From Bacteroidales bacterium (GTDB lineage: Bacteria > Bacteroidota > Bacteroidia > Bacteroidales > Lentimicrobiaceae): 64,000 nt of DNA. The position numbers and the translations under genes are program-made. Position 1 is the first letter of the stretch, and each line of letters opens with the position of its first letter. The stretch covers positions 124,001-188,000 of the forward strand of contig JADIZB010000001.1 of the NCBI GenBank assembly GCA_016705005.1. The letters run 5' to 3'. The notes beneath the pieces are model-generated. The model did not search any database, was not told the origin of the DNA, and was given only the letters and a program-made list of their open reading frames with translations. This document shows positions 38,471 through 48,347 of this stretch, one piece after another.

Positions 38471-38970
38471 TTCTCTAAACTGACCGATTGTTAATACAGC
38501 CTGGTTAAAATCAAAAAAGCCTTATTCAGTAGTTGTAATCCCCGATATTTCCCCGAAATACCCTGTAATTTGAAGGCAGGTAAATCTAATAACCCCAAAA
38601 ACCCAGATTTATTTTATTGAGCTGCTTTATTTATCAAATTAAGTCACAAAGGTAATATTTTACAGATTGATTGTTCCATCTGATTTAAAAAAGATGATAA
38701 AACATTTTAAAAAGTGAACGATTTAAAAAATGAGTGTCCTTGTCAGATATACTCTGCATAATTACACATAAACAGAAATTATATAATTGATTTTCAACAT
38801 TATAAGAATTAACCAACGGAATTTCCATAGTTAGTTTTTTGGATACTACAGAAATCAATATGTAGATAGTTATAATTACTGCAATTGAACCGTATGTTTA
38901 CCTGTTTTCTGCATAGCTTTGCAGTCGAAATTTACCTGAATGCTATTTATCTCATTAACAATACAATAAC
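38471..38970. other. Divergent promoter region between porP-like gene and yitT pair
   Basis: 500 nt, strongly AT-rich. Contains a minus-strand -7 candidate TACCTTTG (38654-38647) for the porP-like gene, ~180 nt from its start, and a plus-strand TAGCTTTG (38914-38921) for the first YitT gene. No other gene or repeat was recognised. Confidence 0.5.
38914..38921 (+). promoter_or_regulatory. Candidate -7 element of the yitT pair
   Basis: TAGCTTTG matches TAnnTTTG 50 nt before the ATG at 38971. The nearest TTG upstream is 26 nt away, longer than the usual spacer. Confidence 0.45.
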
Positions 38971-39897
38971 ATGGCTTTTTTACAAAACGAACGGCTTTTT
39001 TCAAAAAAATGGTTTATCGCCTATGCGCTGACCATTCTTGGTTCATTTATTCTGGCGGCAGGCTTTGTTTTTTTCATTAATCCATACAACATTGTACCTG
39101 GCGGTGTATATGGCATCGGCATTGTTGTTCATCACATGACGAAAGGTCTATTCTCCTTCTGGCCAACCGGTATTCCCATCGGATTGTTCGGGCTCGTACT
39201 GAACATTCCTCTGACCATCATCGGTGTAAAAGTACTCGGGCCCAGGTTCGGCATAAAGACCATAGTCGGGTTTGTACTCACCTCAGTTTTCATGGATATA
39301 CTGACCATTTTTTTTGGAGAAAAAGACCCGCTGGGCCTGGCCAACGATATCCTGATGGCCTGTATTTTCGGCGGGGTATTGATCGGATTTGGCCTCGGAC
39401 TTATTTTCAAGGCAAAGGCGACTTCAGGTGGATCTGACATCGTAGCCATGATAATCGCAAAATACACCCGTTTGCCCCTTGGCCAGCTGATGATCTATGT
39501 AGATTCAGTTATTGTCCTCTTTGGGTTGATCGTATTCAGGGACTGGCACATCCCCCTTTATTCATGGATCGTTATCTTCGTTACCGGTAAAGTTATCGAC
39601 ATCACCATGCAGGGTGTGAGTTATGACAAAACCCTGTTTATTGTCTCAAGTCAGTTTGAGCTGATCAGGGACAAGATCATCAATGACCTGAACCGCGGAG
39701 GGACCTTTATCCCCGGGAAAGGCATGTTCAACAATTCGGACAAGACCATTATCTTTACAGTATTGAACAGACGCGAGCTTGCTATTCTGGAAGAATACAT
39801 CCATCAGGTTGACTCAAAAGCCTTCGTCACTGTAATGGATGCCAATGAAATACTTGGTGAAGGGTTCAAATCCCTGCACGATAAAATAACCGAGTAA
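38971..39897 (+). CDS. YitT-family membrane protein, first copy
   Basis: 308 aa with five or six membrane segments. Conserved YitT blocks are NPYNIVPGGVYGIGIV, NIPLTIIGVKVLGPRFG, GLIFKAKATSGGSDIVA and LGQLMIYVDSVIVL. The soluble C-terminal DUF2179 domain starts about residue 220 (TLFIVSSQFELIRDKIINDL; VLNRRELAILEEYI; DANEILGEGFKS). Family function is unknown; a transporter role is often assumed. A paralogue follows 47 nt downstream. Confidence 0.9.
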   Translation: MAFLQNERLFSKKWFIAYALTILGSFILAAGFVFFINPYNIVPGGVYGIGIVVHHMTKGLFSFWPTGIPIGLFGLVLNIPLTIIGVKVLGPRFGIKTIVGFVLTSVFMDILTIFFGEKDPLGLANDILMACIFGGVLIGFGLGLIFKAKATSGGSDIVAMIIAKYTRLPLGQLMIYVDSVIVLFGLIVFRDWHIPLYSWIVIFVTGKVIDITMQGVSYDKTLFIVSSQFELIRDKIINDLNRGGTFIPGKGMFNNSDKTIIFTVLNRRELAILEEYIHQVDSKAFVTVMDANEILGEGFKSLHDKITE

Positions 39898-39944
39898 CCA
39901 ATCCGTTCTGGTCTGAATCAGGCTGGTACTGCAAATGAGATGAT

Positions 39945-40838
39945 ATGGCATTTCTTCAGAAAGATAAACTTTTTACCCGGAAATGGTTCACTTCATACGC
40001 ATTGATTGTGACCGGAACCTTCCTTGTTTCAGTGGGGTATGTGTATTTTATCACGCCTTACAGAATTGTACCCGGAGGGATATATGGCATCTCAATTGTT
40101 CTTCATTACCTGTTCGGACTACCTGTCGGAGCTGTTGCCCTTGCCTTTAACATTCCGCTCACCATCATTGGTACAAGGGTGCTTGGACCCAGGTTTGGAA
40201 CCAAAACAGTGGTCGGGTTTGTCATGACTTCTGCATTTGTAGACCTGCTTTCCTATTTTTCAGGATTTAAGCCACTTGTTGATAGTGACCCGCTGCTATC
40301 GTCCATATTCGGAGGAGCACTGGTTGGTGCAGGTGTCGGACTGATTTTCAAATCCAAGGCCACATCCGGCGGCTCAGATGTAATCGCCATGATCATAGCC
40401 CGCTATACAAAACTTCCACTTGGGCAACTGATGATGGGCGTCGATTCGGTGATCGTCCTGGTAGGCTTCATCGCATTTGGCGACTGGCGAATTCCGCTTT
40501 ATTCATGGATCACCATATTTGTTATGGGAAAAGTGATTGATGCCGTGCTTTCAGGCATTTCATATGAAAAAACCATTCTGATCGTTTCGGATCAGCATGA
40601 AGCCATCAGAGACAAGATCATCAATGATCTGAACAGGGGTGGCACCTTTCTGAACGGGGAAGGTATGTATAACGGCACCAGTAAGAAAGTGATTTTTACT
40701 GTTGTAAACCGCCGGGAACTGGCTATACTGGAAGAATTTATCAATAAAACAGATCCAAAAGCTTTTCTTACAGTAATGGATGCCAATGAGATCCTTGGGC
40801 AGGGATTTAAATCGCTGAAAGACAAACTGGAAGATTGA
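39945..40838 (+). CDS. YitT-family membrane protein, second copy
   Basis: 297 aa, same architecture as the preceding gene and clearly a tandem duplicate: both begin MAFLQ, share NIPLTIIG, ATSGGSD, DKIINDLNRGGTF and NRRELAILEE, and end in ANEILGxGFKSLxDK. The main length difference is a shorter loop near residue 60. No gene-specific promoter is visible, so it is probably co-transcribed with the first copy. Confidence 0.9.
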   Translation: MAFLQKDKLFTRKWFTSYALIVTGTFLVSVGYVYFITPYRIVPGGIYGISIVLHYLFGLPVGAVALAFNIPLTIIGTRVLGPRFGTKTVVGFVMTSAFVDLLSYFSGFKPLVDSDPLLSSIFGGALVGAGVGLIFKSKATSGGSDVIAMIIARYTKLPLGQLMMGVDSVIVLVGFIAFGDWRIPLYSWITIFVMGKVIDAVLSGISYEKTILIVSDQHEAIRDKIINDLNRGGTFLNGEGMYNGTSKKVIFTVVNRRELAILEEFINKTDPKAFLTVMDANEILGQGFKSLKDKLED

Positions 40839-41166
40839 ATTTTTCTGAATCCGGTTAGCGATTGCCCCACCAAAATCTGTTACATTATCGTATACGGATC
40901 CCTGTTTAGCAACTTGTTCCTATTAAAAACATCTTGGTTTTGTTCCGGATTACGCATTGCAGCATTGGCAATCTGAAACGAGGCAAACAGGCATATTCTG
41001 AATGCTGCCCGGAGCCTGGGAAGCAGGATGAAAGAAAATAACGGTATATGACGCCAATTCACCCACAGGCCTGTATGCATCAGCCGCAAGGCTCATAGCC
41101 CGCTGATCAATCCGAACCAGGAAATTTTACTCTGAGCCAAGGACCAAAATCCGGTGTCAGTAATGT
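40839..41166. other. Gene-free stretch between yitT pair and rseP
   Basis: ~330 nt between convergent genes. No terminator with a convincing T-run and no coding frame I can support. Confidence 0.35.
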
Positions 41167-42486
41167 TTACCTGAACAGTTTGATTATATCATTACCATTG
41201 GCAAAGATGAGCAACCCGAACAACAAAACCATCCCGACAATCTGTGCATATTCCAGAAATTTGTCGGAAGGCTTCCGACCTGTGATCATCTCATAAAGCA
41301 GGAACATTACATGTCCCCCGTCGAGTGCAGGGATCGGAAGCACATTGAGGATCGCAAGCATGATTGAAAGAAAGGCTGTAAGGCCCCAGAATGCAGCCCA
41401 GTCCCAGTCAGAAGGGAAAATACTGCCAATGGTGATAAATCCACCGACTGACTCATAGGCTTTGACTTCAGGAGAGAACAGTAGTTTCAGCTGTTTCAGG
41501 TAATTGCCAACCCCTTTCCATGTTTTGGTAAAGCCTGCCGGAACCGCTGCGATGAGTGAATATTCCTTTTCGCTGAATTTGAACTGGCTGGCCGGATTGG
41601 TAGAGGCACCGATCATACCTGATTCAGGAACAGTCATTTTATACGATAAGGTATCCTTTCCCCGAAGAACCTTCAGACTGATTTCCATTGTTTTGTATTC
41701 AGGCAGCAAAGCCCTGAACTGATCGAAATATTCAACCAGTGAATCGTTGATACCGATCACCCGGTCACCCTTTTTAACACCGGCGGCTTCAGCCACCGAT
41801 TCTTTTGAGAATCCTTCCACTACAAAGGGCATTCTGGCATTGATAAAATCGGGTGACTGATGCTTCAGCAGTTTTGCCATGTATCCGGACGGAATTTCCA
41901 CCGTATAGGGCTGCCCGTCGCGGATTACCTGTATTGTCCTGGCGTTGTCAAGAATAATCCGGCCAGGAATTTTAAAGAAATCTTCAACCTGCTGATTATC
42001 TACTGTGAGTATCCTGTCACCATTCTTCAATCCCATTTCCTGCGCTACTGAATCAGCAACAATGCCATATTTGACTTCGGAAGTCGGAAGATACTGCTCT
42101 CCCCATATCCAGAGCATTCCAATATAAATAGCGATGGCCAGCAGAATATTCACGGTAACACCACCCAGCATAATGATCAGACGCTGCCACGACGGCTTGC
42201 TCCTGAATTCCCAGGGTTGCGGCGGCAGTTGCATCTGCTCCTTGTCCATCGATTCATCAATCATACCCGATATTTTTACATATCCGCCCAGAGGAAGCCA
42301 GCCAACACCATATTCTGTTTCACCCCTTTTAAACTTTAGAAGCGAAAACCAGGGGTCAAAGAACAGGTAAAACTTTTCCACACGGGTTTTAAATATTTTG
42401 GCTGTTATAAAATGCCCGAATTCGTGAAAAATAACGAGAATTGATAAACTCAGGAGTAACTGGGCAGCTTTGATCAGAATTTCCAT
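41167..42486 (-). CDS. rseP: Site-2 protease RseP (M50 intramembrane zinc metalloprotease)
   Basis: 439 aa. The zinc motif HEFGH lies in the first membrane helix (LSILVIFHEFGHFITAKIF). Two PDZ-like domains follow (GIVADSVAQEMGLKNGDRIL; VVEGFSKESVAEAAGVKKGD). The second active-site segment NVLPIPALDGGHVMFLLYEM supplies the conserved Asp. RseP cleaves membrane-embedded substrates, typically anti-sigma factors. Upstream of it on the same strand is dxr, a frequent pairing in many bacteria. Confidence 0.95.
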   Translation of the reverse strand: MEILIKAAQLLLSLSILVIFHEFGHFITAKIFKTRVEKFYLFFDPWFSLLKFKRGETEYGVGWLPLGGYVKISGMIDESMDKEQMQLPPQPWEFRSKPSWQRLIIMLGGVTVNILLAIAIYIGMLWIWGEQYLPTSEVKYGIVADSVAQEMGLKNGDRILTVDNQQVEDFFKIPGRIILDNARTIQVIRDGQPYTVEIPSGYMAKLLKHQSPDFINARMPFVVEGFSKESVAEAAGVKKGDRVIGINDSLVEYFDQFRALLPEYKTMEISLKVLRGKDTLSYKMTVPESGMIGASTNPASQFKFSEKEYSLIAAVPAGFTKTWKGVGNYLKQLKLLFSPEVKAYESVGGFITIGSIFPSDWDWAAFWGLTAFLSIMLAILNVLPIPALDGGHVMFLLYEMITGRKPSDKFLEYAQIVGMVLLFGLLIFANGNDIIKLFR

Positions 42487-42546
42487 TTTTATTTCTTAGT
42501 GTTTTAATTGAACTTACTTAACAACTTTTCAATGTTATGGTTTCAT

Positions 42547-43710
42547 TCAGTGTGGGTTTATACCTGAAATTTCCATGGCAAGGATCCTTGTTTTCCTGTC
42601 CGTTTCAGCGTAAACCAATAGATCCGGCGTTGTAACAAACTCAACTTTTGCCATGCAGGATTCTATCAGAGCAGGGATGTCCATAAAACCGATTTTATCC
42701 TTCAGAAAGGCATTTACAGCAATTTCATTCGCTGCATTCAGGATACAGGGCATATTACCTCCGGCTTCCAATGCATCATAAGCTAACCTCAGGCAACGGA
42801 AGTTTCCGGTATCAGGTTTTTCAAAGGTAAGCATGGGGTAATCGTTAAAACTGAACCTGGGAGATCCGGTCTTCAACCGCTCAGGATAGGAAAGCGCATA
42901 CTGAATAGGCAATTTCATATCTGCAAGACCCATCTGGGCTTTAATGGATCCATCCTGAAACTGGACCATGCTGTGAATGACCGATTGAGGGTGAATGACA
43001 ACATCAATCTGGTCAGCCGAAAGGTTGAAAAGCCACCTGGCCTCGATCACCTCTAGCCCTTTATTCATCAGTGTTGCAGAATCAATGGTTACCTTGCAGC
43101 CCATGTTCCAGTTGGGATGTTTCAGTGCCTCTGCCTTTGTGGCATTCTGCAGAAATTCCCTGTCTTTACCCCTGAAAGGCCCTCCTGAGGCTGTCAGATA
43201 TATTTTTTCAACCGGATTATGAAACTCCCCGGCAAGGCACTGAAAAATGGCCGAATGTTCCGAATCCACTGGAAAGAGATTTACCCCCTTCTGCGAGGCC
43301 AGGGCAGTCACCAGCTCACCGCCAACAACAAAGGCTTCCTTATTGGCAATGGCAATCTGACGGCCGGCAGCAATGGCACTCAGGGTAGGCTTCAATCCGG
43401 CATATCCTACCAGTGCGATGAGCACCATATCGATTGTCTCCATTTCAAGAATCTGGCACAGGGCAGCTTCACCGGCATAAACTTTAATATCATAGGGCTC
43501 AAGGGCCAGCCTCACTTTATCATAGAGGTGCTCTGACCCGATTACGACGGCATTGGGCCTGAATTCGATGGATTGTGTTATGAGCAAACCCGCATTGCTG
43601 TTCGCCGACAGTACTTCCACTTCAAAATAATCGGGTTGCTGCCTGATGACTTCAAGGGCCTGGGTTCCTATAGAGCCTGTAGAACCGAGTATAGCGATGC
43701 GTTTTTTCAA
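42547..43710 (-). CDS. dxr: 1-deoxy-D-xylulose 5-phosphate reductoisomerase
   Basis: 387 aa, full length. NADPH-binding GSTGSIGTQALEVI at the N-terminus; IANKEAFVVGGELV; catalytic metal and substrate motifs FPVDSEHSAIFQCL, LTASGGPFRG, KVTIDSATLMNKGLEVIEA and PILNAANE-type ILNAANEIAVNAFL. It makes 2-C-methylerythritol 4-phosphate, the committed step of the MEP isoprenoid pathway. The window also has a mevalonate operon at 9.4-13.8 kb, so two isoprenoid routes appear to coexist. Between the M23 peptidase and rseP, all on the minus strand. Confidence 0.96.
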   Translation of the reverse strand: MKKRIAILGSTGSIGTQALEVIRQQPDYFEVEVLSANSNAGLLITQSIEFRPNAVVIGSEHLYDKVRLALEPYDIKVYAGEAALCQILEMETIDMVLIALVGYAGLKPTLSAIAAGRQIAIANKEAFVVGGELVTALASQKGVNLFPVDSEHSAIFQCLAGEFHNPVEKIYLTASGGPFRGKDREFLQNATKAEALKHPNWNMGCKVTIDSATLMNKGLEVIEARWLFNLSADQIDVVIHPQSVIHSMVQFQDGSIKAQMGLADMKLPIQYALSYPERLKTGSPRFSFNDYPMLTFEKPDTGNFRCLRLAYDALEAGGNMPCILNAANEIAVNAFLKDKIGFMDIPALIESCMAKVEFVTTPDLLVYAETDRKTRILAMEISGINPH

Positions 43711-43727
43711 ATGGCCGTCTGGTTATA

Positions 43728-44639
43728 TCAGAAAACAAGATACTGTTCAGGGTTCACGGCTTTCCCGTTGATCCACAATTCAAAATGAAGGTGCGGGCCG
43801 GTTGAATATTCACCCGATGTCCCTACGATTGTAATGGTTTCTCCGGCCCTGACAAAAGAGCCCTGTTTTCTAAGCAGGACCGAATTATGCTTATAGACAC
43901 TGATTACATTGCCGGTATGCTGAATCGCCATGACATACCCGGTTTCAGCGGTCCATTCGGCAAAGATCACGGTACCATCATAGGCGGCCTTGACTGCTTC
44001 ATTCTTGGCTGAAGCAATATCAATCCCAAAATGTTGCTGGGAGGGATTAAACCTGTTGGTAACCACACCCTTGAGAGGTGTAAAAAATCTTAGTTGATCA
44101 AGTGTAACATCCTTTCCGGAAGCAGCCTTCTCTCCGACTTTAAGGCTAAACTGGGTCTGTGCCTCATAATCGGCTCTCAGTAATGAATCTTCTTTACTCT
44201 TTTTATTACTGATTCCTGCGTATTTAGCTCTCACCGACGAATCAGGTTTGGGAGATGCAGATGCCGTCGCCTCAATATCTTCACCCGAAAGGACCTTTTT
44301 CATGTTTGAGATATAAAGATCCTTGCTTCTGACAGCAGCTTCGATGGAATCAGCTTTAAGCTGCAGTTCGTACAAATCTTTCTGGATACTGGTATCCTTA
44401 TATCCCGGTATGTATTCGCGCAAAGGGGTGAATGCGATCAGGTAAGTTGTCAGAAACACCAGGATGATGGCCAGCATGCCGGTAACAATAAACACATTGA
44501 GCCTCGACAAGCGGAACGACAACTTCTCCTCGAAGGTGTCCTCATTCAGAATGATCAGCCGGTACTTATCCCTGAGTTTATGATACCAGTGCACTCTTTT
44601 TTCTGCCGCAGGGTCGGATCCTGCTTTCCGGAATGCCAT
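43728..44639 (-). CDS. M23-family metallopeptidase (LytM-like)
   Basis: 303 aa. N-terminal cytoplasmic segment, one membrane helix (VFIVTGMLAIILVFLTTYLI), a periplasmic helical stretch, then an M23 peptidase domain: RFNPSQQHFGIDIASAKNEA (zinc His and Asp), GYVMAIQHTGNVISVYKH and TGPHLHFELWINGKAVNPE. Probably a peptidoglycan endopeptidase or an activator of one. It is 17 nt upstream of dxr on the same strand. Confidence 0.92.
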   Translation of the reverse strand: MAFRKAGSDPAAEKRVHWYHKLRDKYRLIILNEDTFEEKLSFRLSRLNVFIVTGMLAIILVFLTTYLIAFTPLREYIPGYKDTSIQKDLYELQLKADSIEAAVRSKDLYISNMKKVLSGEDIEATASASPKPDSSVRAKYAGISNKKSKEDSLLRADYEAQTQFSLKVGEKAASGKDVTLDQLRFFTPLKGVVTNRFNPSQQHFGIDIASAKNEAVKAAYDGTVIFAEWTAETGYVMAIQHTGNVISVYKHNSVLLRKQGSFVRAGETITIVGTSGEYSTGPHLHFELWINGKAVNPEQYLVF

Positions 44640-44942
44640 TTTTAAAATTTCATCATTTTATTCACCCTGCAAATATCGGAAAAAAAGCGCATAAGCCGGA
44701 TTATAAGATTCAATCTGCATAGCCCGACCAACTTCATGTAAATAATAAGGTTACTTACATGTGATGATTGAACTCCGGCTAAGTCATGATGTCGTATTAA
44801 TAAACCCCCGTTAAAGAAGAAAAATTGCGATTGGTTGAAGATATATAGTACATATATTTACTTATAGTCAGGTCCGATTCAAAAAAATAAAATATTTTTG
44901 CAAATTATCAGTTATTTAGTGGAACTGTAAACCGGCATATCC
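44640..44942. other. Divergent gap between the M23 gene and porW
   Basis: ~300 nt, AT-rich; holds the porW promoter element at 44893-44900. Nothing else recognised. Confidence 0.4.
44893..44900 (+). promoter_or_regulatory. Candidate -7 element of porW
   Basis: TATTTTTG is a perfect TAnnTTTG match 43 nt before the TTG start at 44943. No convincing -33 TTTG. Confidence 0.5.
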
Positions 44943-47624
44943 TTGACTACAAAATTTATAAAATACCGTTCATTACTCTTATGCGGTTTGGCAGTGCTAC
45001 TGATTACTGCAGCCTGTTCAACCAAAAAGAATACATTTACCCGCCGGGCATATCATAATGTTACCGCCCATTACAATGCTTACTGGAACGGTAACGAAAG
45101 CCTGAAGGAAGGGATTGCCGAACTCAGGAAGAGCGCCCGCGAGAATTATACATCCATATTACCTGTATACAATTACGGCACCCAGAGCAATGCCCAGGCC
45201 ATCAACCCCAATATGGACAGGGCTATTGAGAAAGCCTCCAAGGTGATTCAGAAACATTCGATGTATTTTGATAAAAAAGAATACGTCCGATGGGTCATGC
45301 ACAGTTACATGCTGATCGGAAAAGCCAATTTTTACAAGCAGGATTATAATTCAGCCAAGCGTGCTTTTGAATATGTGAGCAAACAGTACAGTGAAAGTCC
45401 GGTAAGGTACGAAGCCCTGCTCTGGATGGGACGTTGTTACAAGCAGCTGAAACAATATGATAAAGCCATTTCGATGTATGAACTGATTCATTCCGAAAAG
45501 GCTGAGTTACAGCAGCCCTGGATCGTCAGAAAAGACCTTCCGCTGGCATGGGCTGATATGTACATAGCGCAGGCTAAATACAAAGAGGCAAAGGAATCAC
45601 TGGTTAAAGCAATCCCTTTGAATTCAAACGGTAAATTACGTACCCGTATATATTTTATTCTTGGTCAGATTAACCAGCTTGAGAAAAGGGATGTACAGGC
45701 CGGTGAATATTATACCAAAGTTATCAAAGGCTCTGCGTCGTTCGAAATGGCTTTTAATGCCAGAATTAATCTTGCCAGGGTGTACAATGCCAACAGCAGC
45801 GACAAACGGCTGATCGTCAAGGAACTTGAGAAAATGCTGAAAGATGCTAAAAACAAAGACTTCCAGGATCAGATCTTCTATGCACTTGCCGATATCGCTT
45901 TCAAGGATAAGAATGATACCCTGGGTGTCAAATACCTTCGCAAATCGGTTGCCAGCAGCGTAAACAACGATTATCAGAAATCTATTTCTTCTTTAAGGCT
46001 TGCTGACATTTATTTTAAGCGTCCGGATTACGGGCAGGCACAGGCATATTATGACAGTACCATCATGTTCCTGCCAAAAGATTTCCCTGATTATGAAAAA
46101 ATCTCAACTACAACCGACATCCTGACCCGGCTTGTCGGTTTCCTTCAGACGGTGCATGTTCAGGACAGCCTTCAGAATCTTGCTACAATGCCGGAGAGTG
46201 AACGCAACAAGGTGATCGACAAAGCCATTGCCGAATATATCAGGAAAGAAGAAGAAGCAAAAAAAAGAGAAGAAGAACAACGACTGGCTGATATGGCAGG
46301 TGTTGGACTTGCGGGCCGACAGATCGTGGATCAGGATAAAGGTATGTCAACCATTGGTGGTGGTGGCTGGTATTTTTACAATCCTTCAGCCATCAGCATG
46401 GGATTTTCTGAATTCATCCGCAAATGGGGCAGAAGAAGGCTTGAAGACAACTGGAGGCTCAGCAATAAGCGGGAGGTCGCCATGGATCTGACCTCTGACC
46501 CGGCAGCAGAAGGTAATGTTGCCGATTCCACTTCCGGAACGGGTGGTAAGGGTGGCAAAGGCGGTCCTGACCTGAAAAGCCGTGACACCTACCTGAAAGA
46601 TCTGCCGTCAACTCCTGAAAAGCTTGAATCAAGCAACCTGCTTATTGCCGATGGGTTGTTCAATGCAGGTATGATTTTCCTGGAGGAACTTTATGACAAG
46701 CCCAAAGCCATCGAAACTTTTGAAACCCTGCTTACCAGATTTCCGCAGGATACCAATGTTTTACAGGCCGGCTACCATCTCTACAGGGCTTACCGCGACC
46801 AGGGGGATTCCCTGAAAATGGAATTTTATAAAAATAAAATTATTGCAGGATTTCCGGAGAGCGACTACGCCAAAATCCTGAAAGACCCCAACTATAAGCT
46901 CGAACTGGAAGCAACCATGAATAGGGTAAGGACCCTTTACGAGGAAACCTACCTTGCCTTTGAACGTGGGCAGTACCGCACCGCCATCATTTATAGCAAT
47001 GATGCGCTTTCCAATTACAGTGACCCGGTTTTGACCCCGAAATTTGCCTATCTCAAAGCTGTTTCGCGGGGAAAAACAGAAAGTGCTGACACCATGAAAG
47101 TTGAACTCACGAAGCTGATCGCAGCGTATCCGACAAGTGAAGTGGTCCCGTTTGCCAGAAAGCTGCTCGGCCAGGAAGCACCCAAACCTGCCGCACCGGG
47201 CGATGCCGTAAAAGATACCCTACCGGCAACAGCAAAACCGCTGGATATCACCATGTATAAATTCAATCCGGCAGCCACGCATTTCTATGCCATTGTTGTT
47301 GACGGAACTGCGGTGAATGTTTATGGGGCCAAAGTTCGTATCACCGATTTCAATACCAAAAACTACAGCGTTGAAAACCTGCAGGTGAACAGTGTGCTGC
47401 TGGACAACAACCGACAGATGATCACGGTCAGCAGTTTCGCTGAAATTGAAAAAGCCAGACGTTACTTTGACGGAATTAAGCAGGATACCTATGTATTTTC
47501 CGGAATGCGGGAAGGAACTTATGATCAGTTTATCATCTCTTCGGAGAATTACCCTGTATTTTTCAAAGAAAAAAACACGCTGGCATACCTGAAATTCTTC
47601 ACTGAGAATTATTTAAAAGAATAA
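44943..47624 (+). CDS. porW: T9SS-associated TPR lipoprotein PorW/SprE
   Basis: 893 aa with a TTG start; an in-frame stop 15 nt upstream and the lipoprotein signal (LLLCGLAVLLITAACS) fix this start. The mature N-terminus has the PorW/SprE signature NTFTRRAYHNVTAHYNAYWN. TPR repeats follow (ALLWMGRCYKQLKQYDKAIS; IYFILGQINQLEKRDVQAGE; IETFETLLTRFPQDTNVLQ). The last ~120 residues form a separate domain (HFYAIVVDGTAVNVYGAKV). PorW links the outer-membrane translocon to the trans-envelope motor and is needed for secretion. It lies ~7.6 kb from gldK on the opposite strand. Confidence 0.9.
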   Translation: MTTKFIKYRSLLLCGLAVLLITAACSTKKNTFTRRAYHNVTAHYNAYWNGNESLKEGIAELRKSARENYTSILPVYNYGTQSNAQAINPNMDRAIEKASKVIQKHSMYFDKKEYVRWVMHSYMLIGKANFYKQDYNSAKRAFEYVSKQYSESPVRYEALLWMGRCYKQLKQYDKAISMYELIHSEKAELQQPWIVRKDLPLAWADMYIAQAKYKEAKESLVKAIPLNSNGKLRTRIYFILGQINQLEKRDVQAGEYYTKVIKGSASFEMAFNARINLARVYNANSSDKRLIVKELEKMLKDAKNKDFQDQIFYALADIAFKDKNDTLGVKYLRKSVASSVNNDYQKSISSLRLADIYFKRPDYGQAQAYYDSTIMFLPKDFPDYEKISTTTDILTRLVGFLQTVHVQDSLQNLATMPESERNKVIDKAIAEYIRKEEEAKKREEEQRLADMAGVGLAGRQIVDQDKGMSTIGGGGWYFYNPSAISMGFSEFIRKWGRRRLEDNWRLSNKREVAMDLTSDPAAEGNVADSTSGTGGKGGKGGPDLKSRDTYLKDLPSTPEKLESSNLLIADGLFNAGMIFLEELYDKPKAIETFETLLTRFPQDTNVLQAGYHLYRAYRDQGDSLKMEFYKNKIIAGFPESDYAKILKDPNYKLELEATMNRVRTLYEETYLAFERGQYRTAIIYSNDALSNYSDPVLTPKFAYLKAVSRGKTESADTMKVELTKLIAAYPTSEVVPFARKLLGQEAPKPAAPGDAVKDTLPATAKPLDITMYKFNPAATHFYAIVVDGTAVNVYGAKVRITDFNTKNYSVENLQVNSVLLDNNRQMITVSSFAEIEKARRYFDGIKQDTYVFSGMREGTYDQFIISSENYPVFFKEKNTLAYLKFFTENYLKE

Positions 47625-47729
47625 GGAAGATCTTCCCCGTGAGGTCATCCGATTCATAACTTCGCAGGGTGACCAAAAATAACGGCTCCGGCTTCCTGAT
47701 TGTAAATCATACTTTTTTAGTAACAAAAA

Positions 47730-48131
47730 ATGTCAGTTATGGCAAAAAATACTATTCCAGAAACTCCCTCATCGGCCAACCTGATCCAGTCGGGTACATT
47801 CATCACCGGAGACATTCAGTCGAATGGCAACATACGGATCGATGGCACTTTGAACGGGACGGTATATGCAGGCGGCAAAGTGATCCTGGGATCGACCGGA
47901 ACGGTTGACGGAGAGATCAAATGCATCAATGCTGACATCGAAGGTAAAGTAACCGGCACCATCCAGGTAAAGGAACTGCTTTCGTTCAAAGCTACCGCTG
48001 TTGTGAACGGGGAAATATACACCGGAAAACTTGCCATTGAGCCAGGTGCGAGGTTTACAGGCACCTGCAGGATGGACAACCTGAACAATACCGAGATACC
48101 GGTATCTTATGCCGAACAGCAAAGCGAATAA
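47730..48131 (+). CDS. Bactofilin (polymer-forming cytoskeletal protein)
   Basis: 133 aa (start at 47730, or 47739 for MAKNTIP). Right-handed beta-helix of the bactofilin family with short repeats: IQSGTFITGDIQSNGNIRID, GTLNGTVYAGGKVILGSTGT, VDGEIKCINADIEGKVTGT. A disordered tail follows. Bactofilins polymerise without nucleotide and scaffold envelope processes. Located after porW and before the AtpI-like genes. Confidence 0.9.
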   Translation: MSVMAKNTIPETPSSANLIQSGTFITGDIQSNGNIRIDGTLNGTVYAGGKVILGSTGTVDGEIKCINADIEGKVTGTIQVKELLSFKATAVVNGEIYTGKLAIEPGARFTGTCRMDNLNNTEIPVSYAEQQSE

Positions 48132-48149
48132 ACCTGAACGTAACCCCCC

Positions 48150-48347
48150 ATGGCTTCCTATGCCAGATACTCAGCTATGGCAATTCAGATGGGTATTCTG
48201 ATCGCTGCAGGGGCGCTGGGAGGATATTTTCTTGATGGCTTGCTCAAAATCAGATTCCCGGTTTTTACTGTTTTATTATCCCTTACAGCAGTTGCCGGGG
48301 CCATTTGGTTGCTGATCAAAGAATTAAGTAATAATAATAAGGAATGA
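48150..48347 (+). CDS. AtpZ/AtpI-family small membrane protein
   Basis: 65 aa with two membrane helices (MAIQMGILIAAGALGGYFLD and FTVLLSLTAVAGAIWLLIKE), the design of AtpI/AtpZ accessory proteins of the F0F1 ATP synthase. Its stop overlaps the next ATG by 4 nt (ATGA), so the two are translationally coupled. The expected F0 a-subunit gene does not follow. Confidence 0.8.
   Translation: MASYARYSAMAIQMGILIAAGALGGYFLDGLLKIRFPVFTVLLSLTAVAGAIWLLIKELSNNNKE

Noticed and set aside
40880..41089. Reverse-strand frame between yitT and rseP
   Set aside because: No family resemblance, start signals or conserved composition.
47626..47637. GGAAGATCTTCC palindrome after porW as a terminator
   Set aside because: Too short, no loop and no following T-run.
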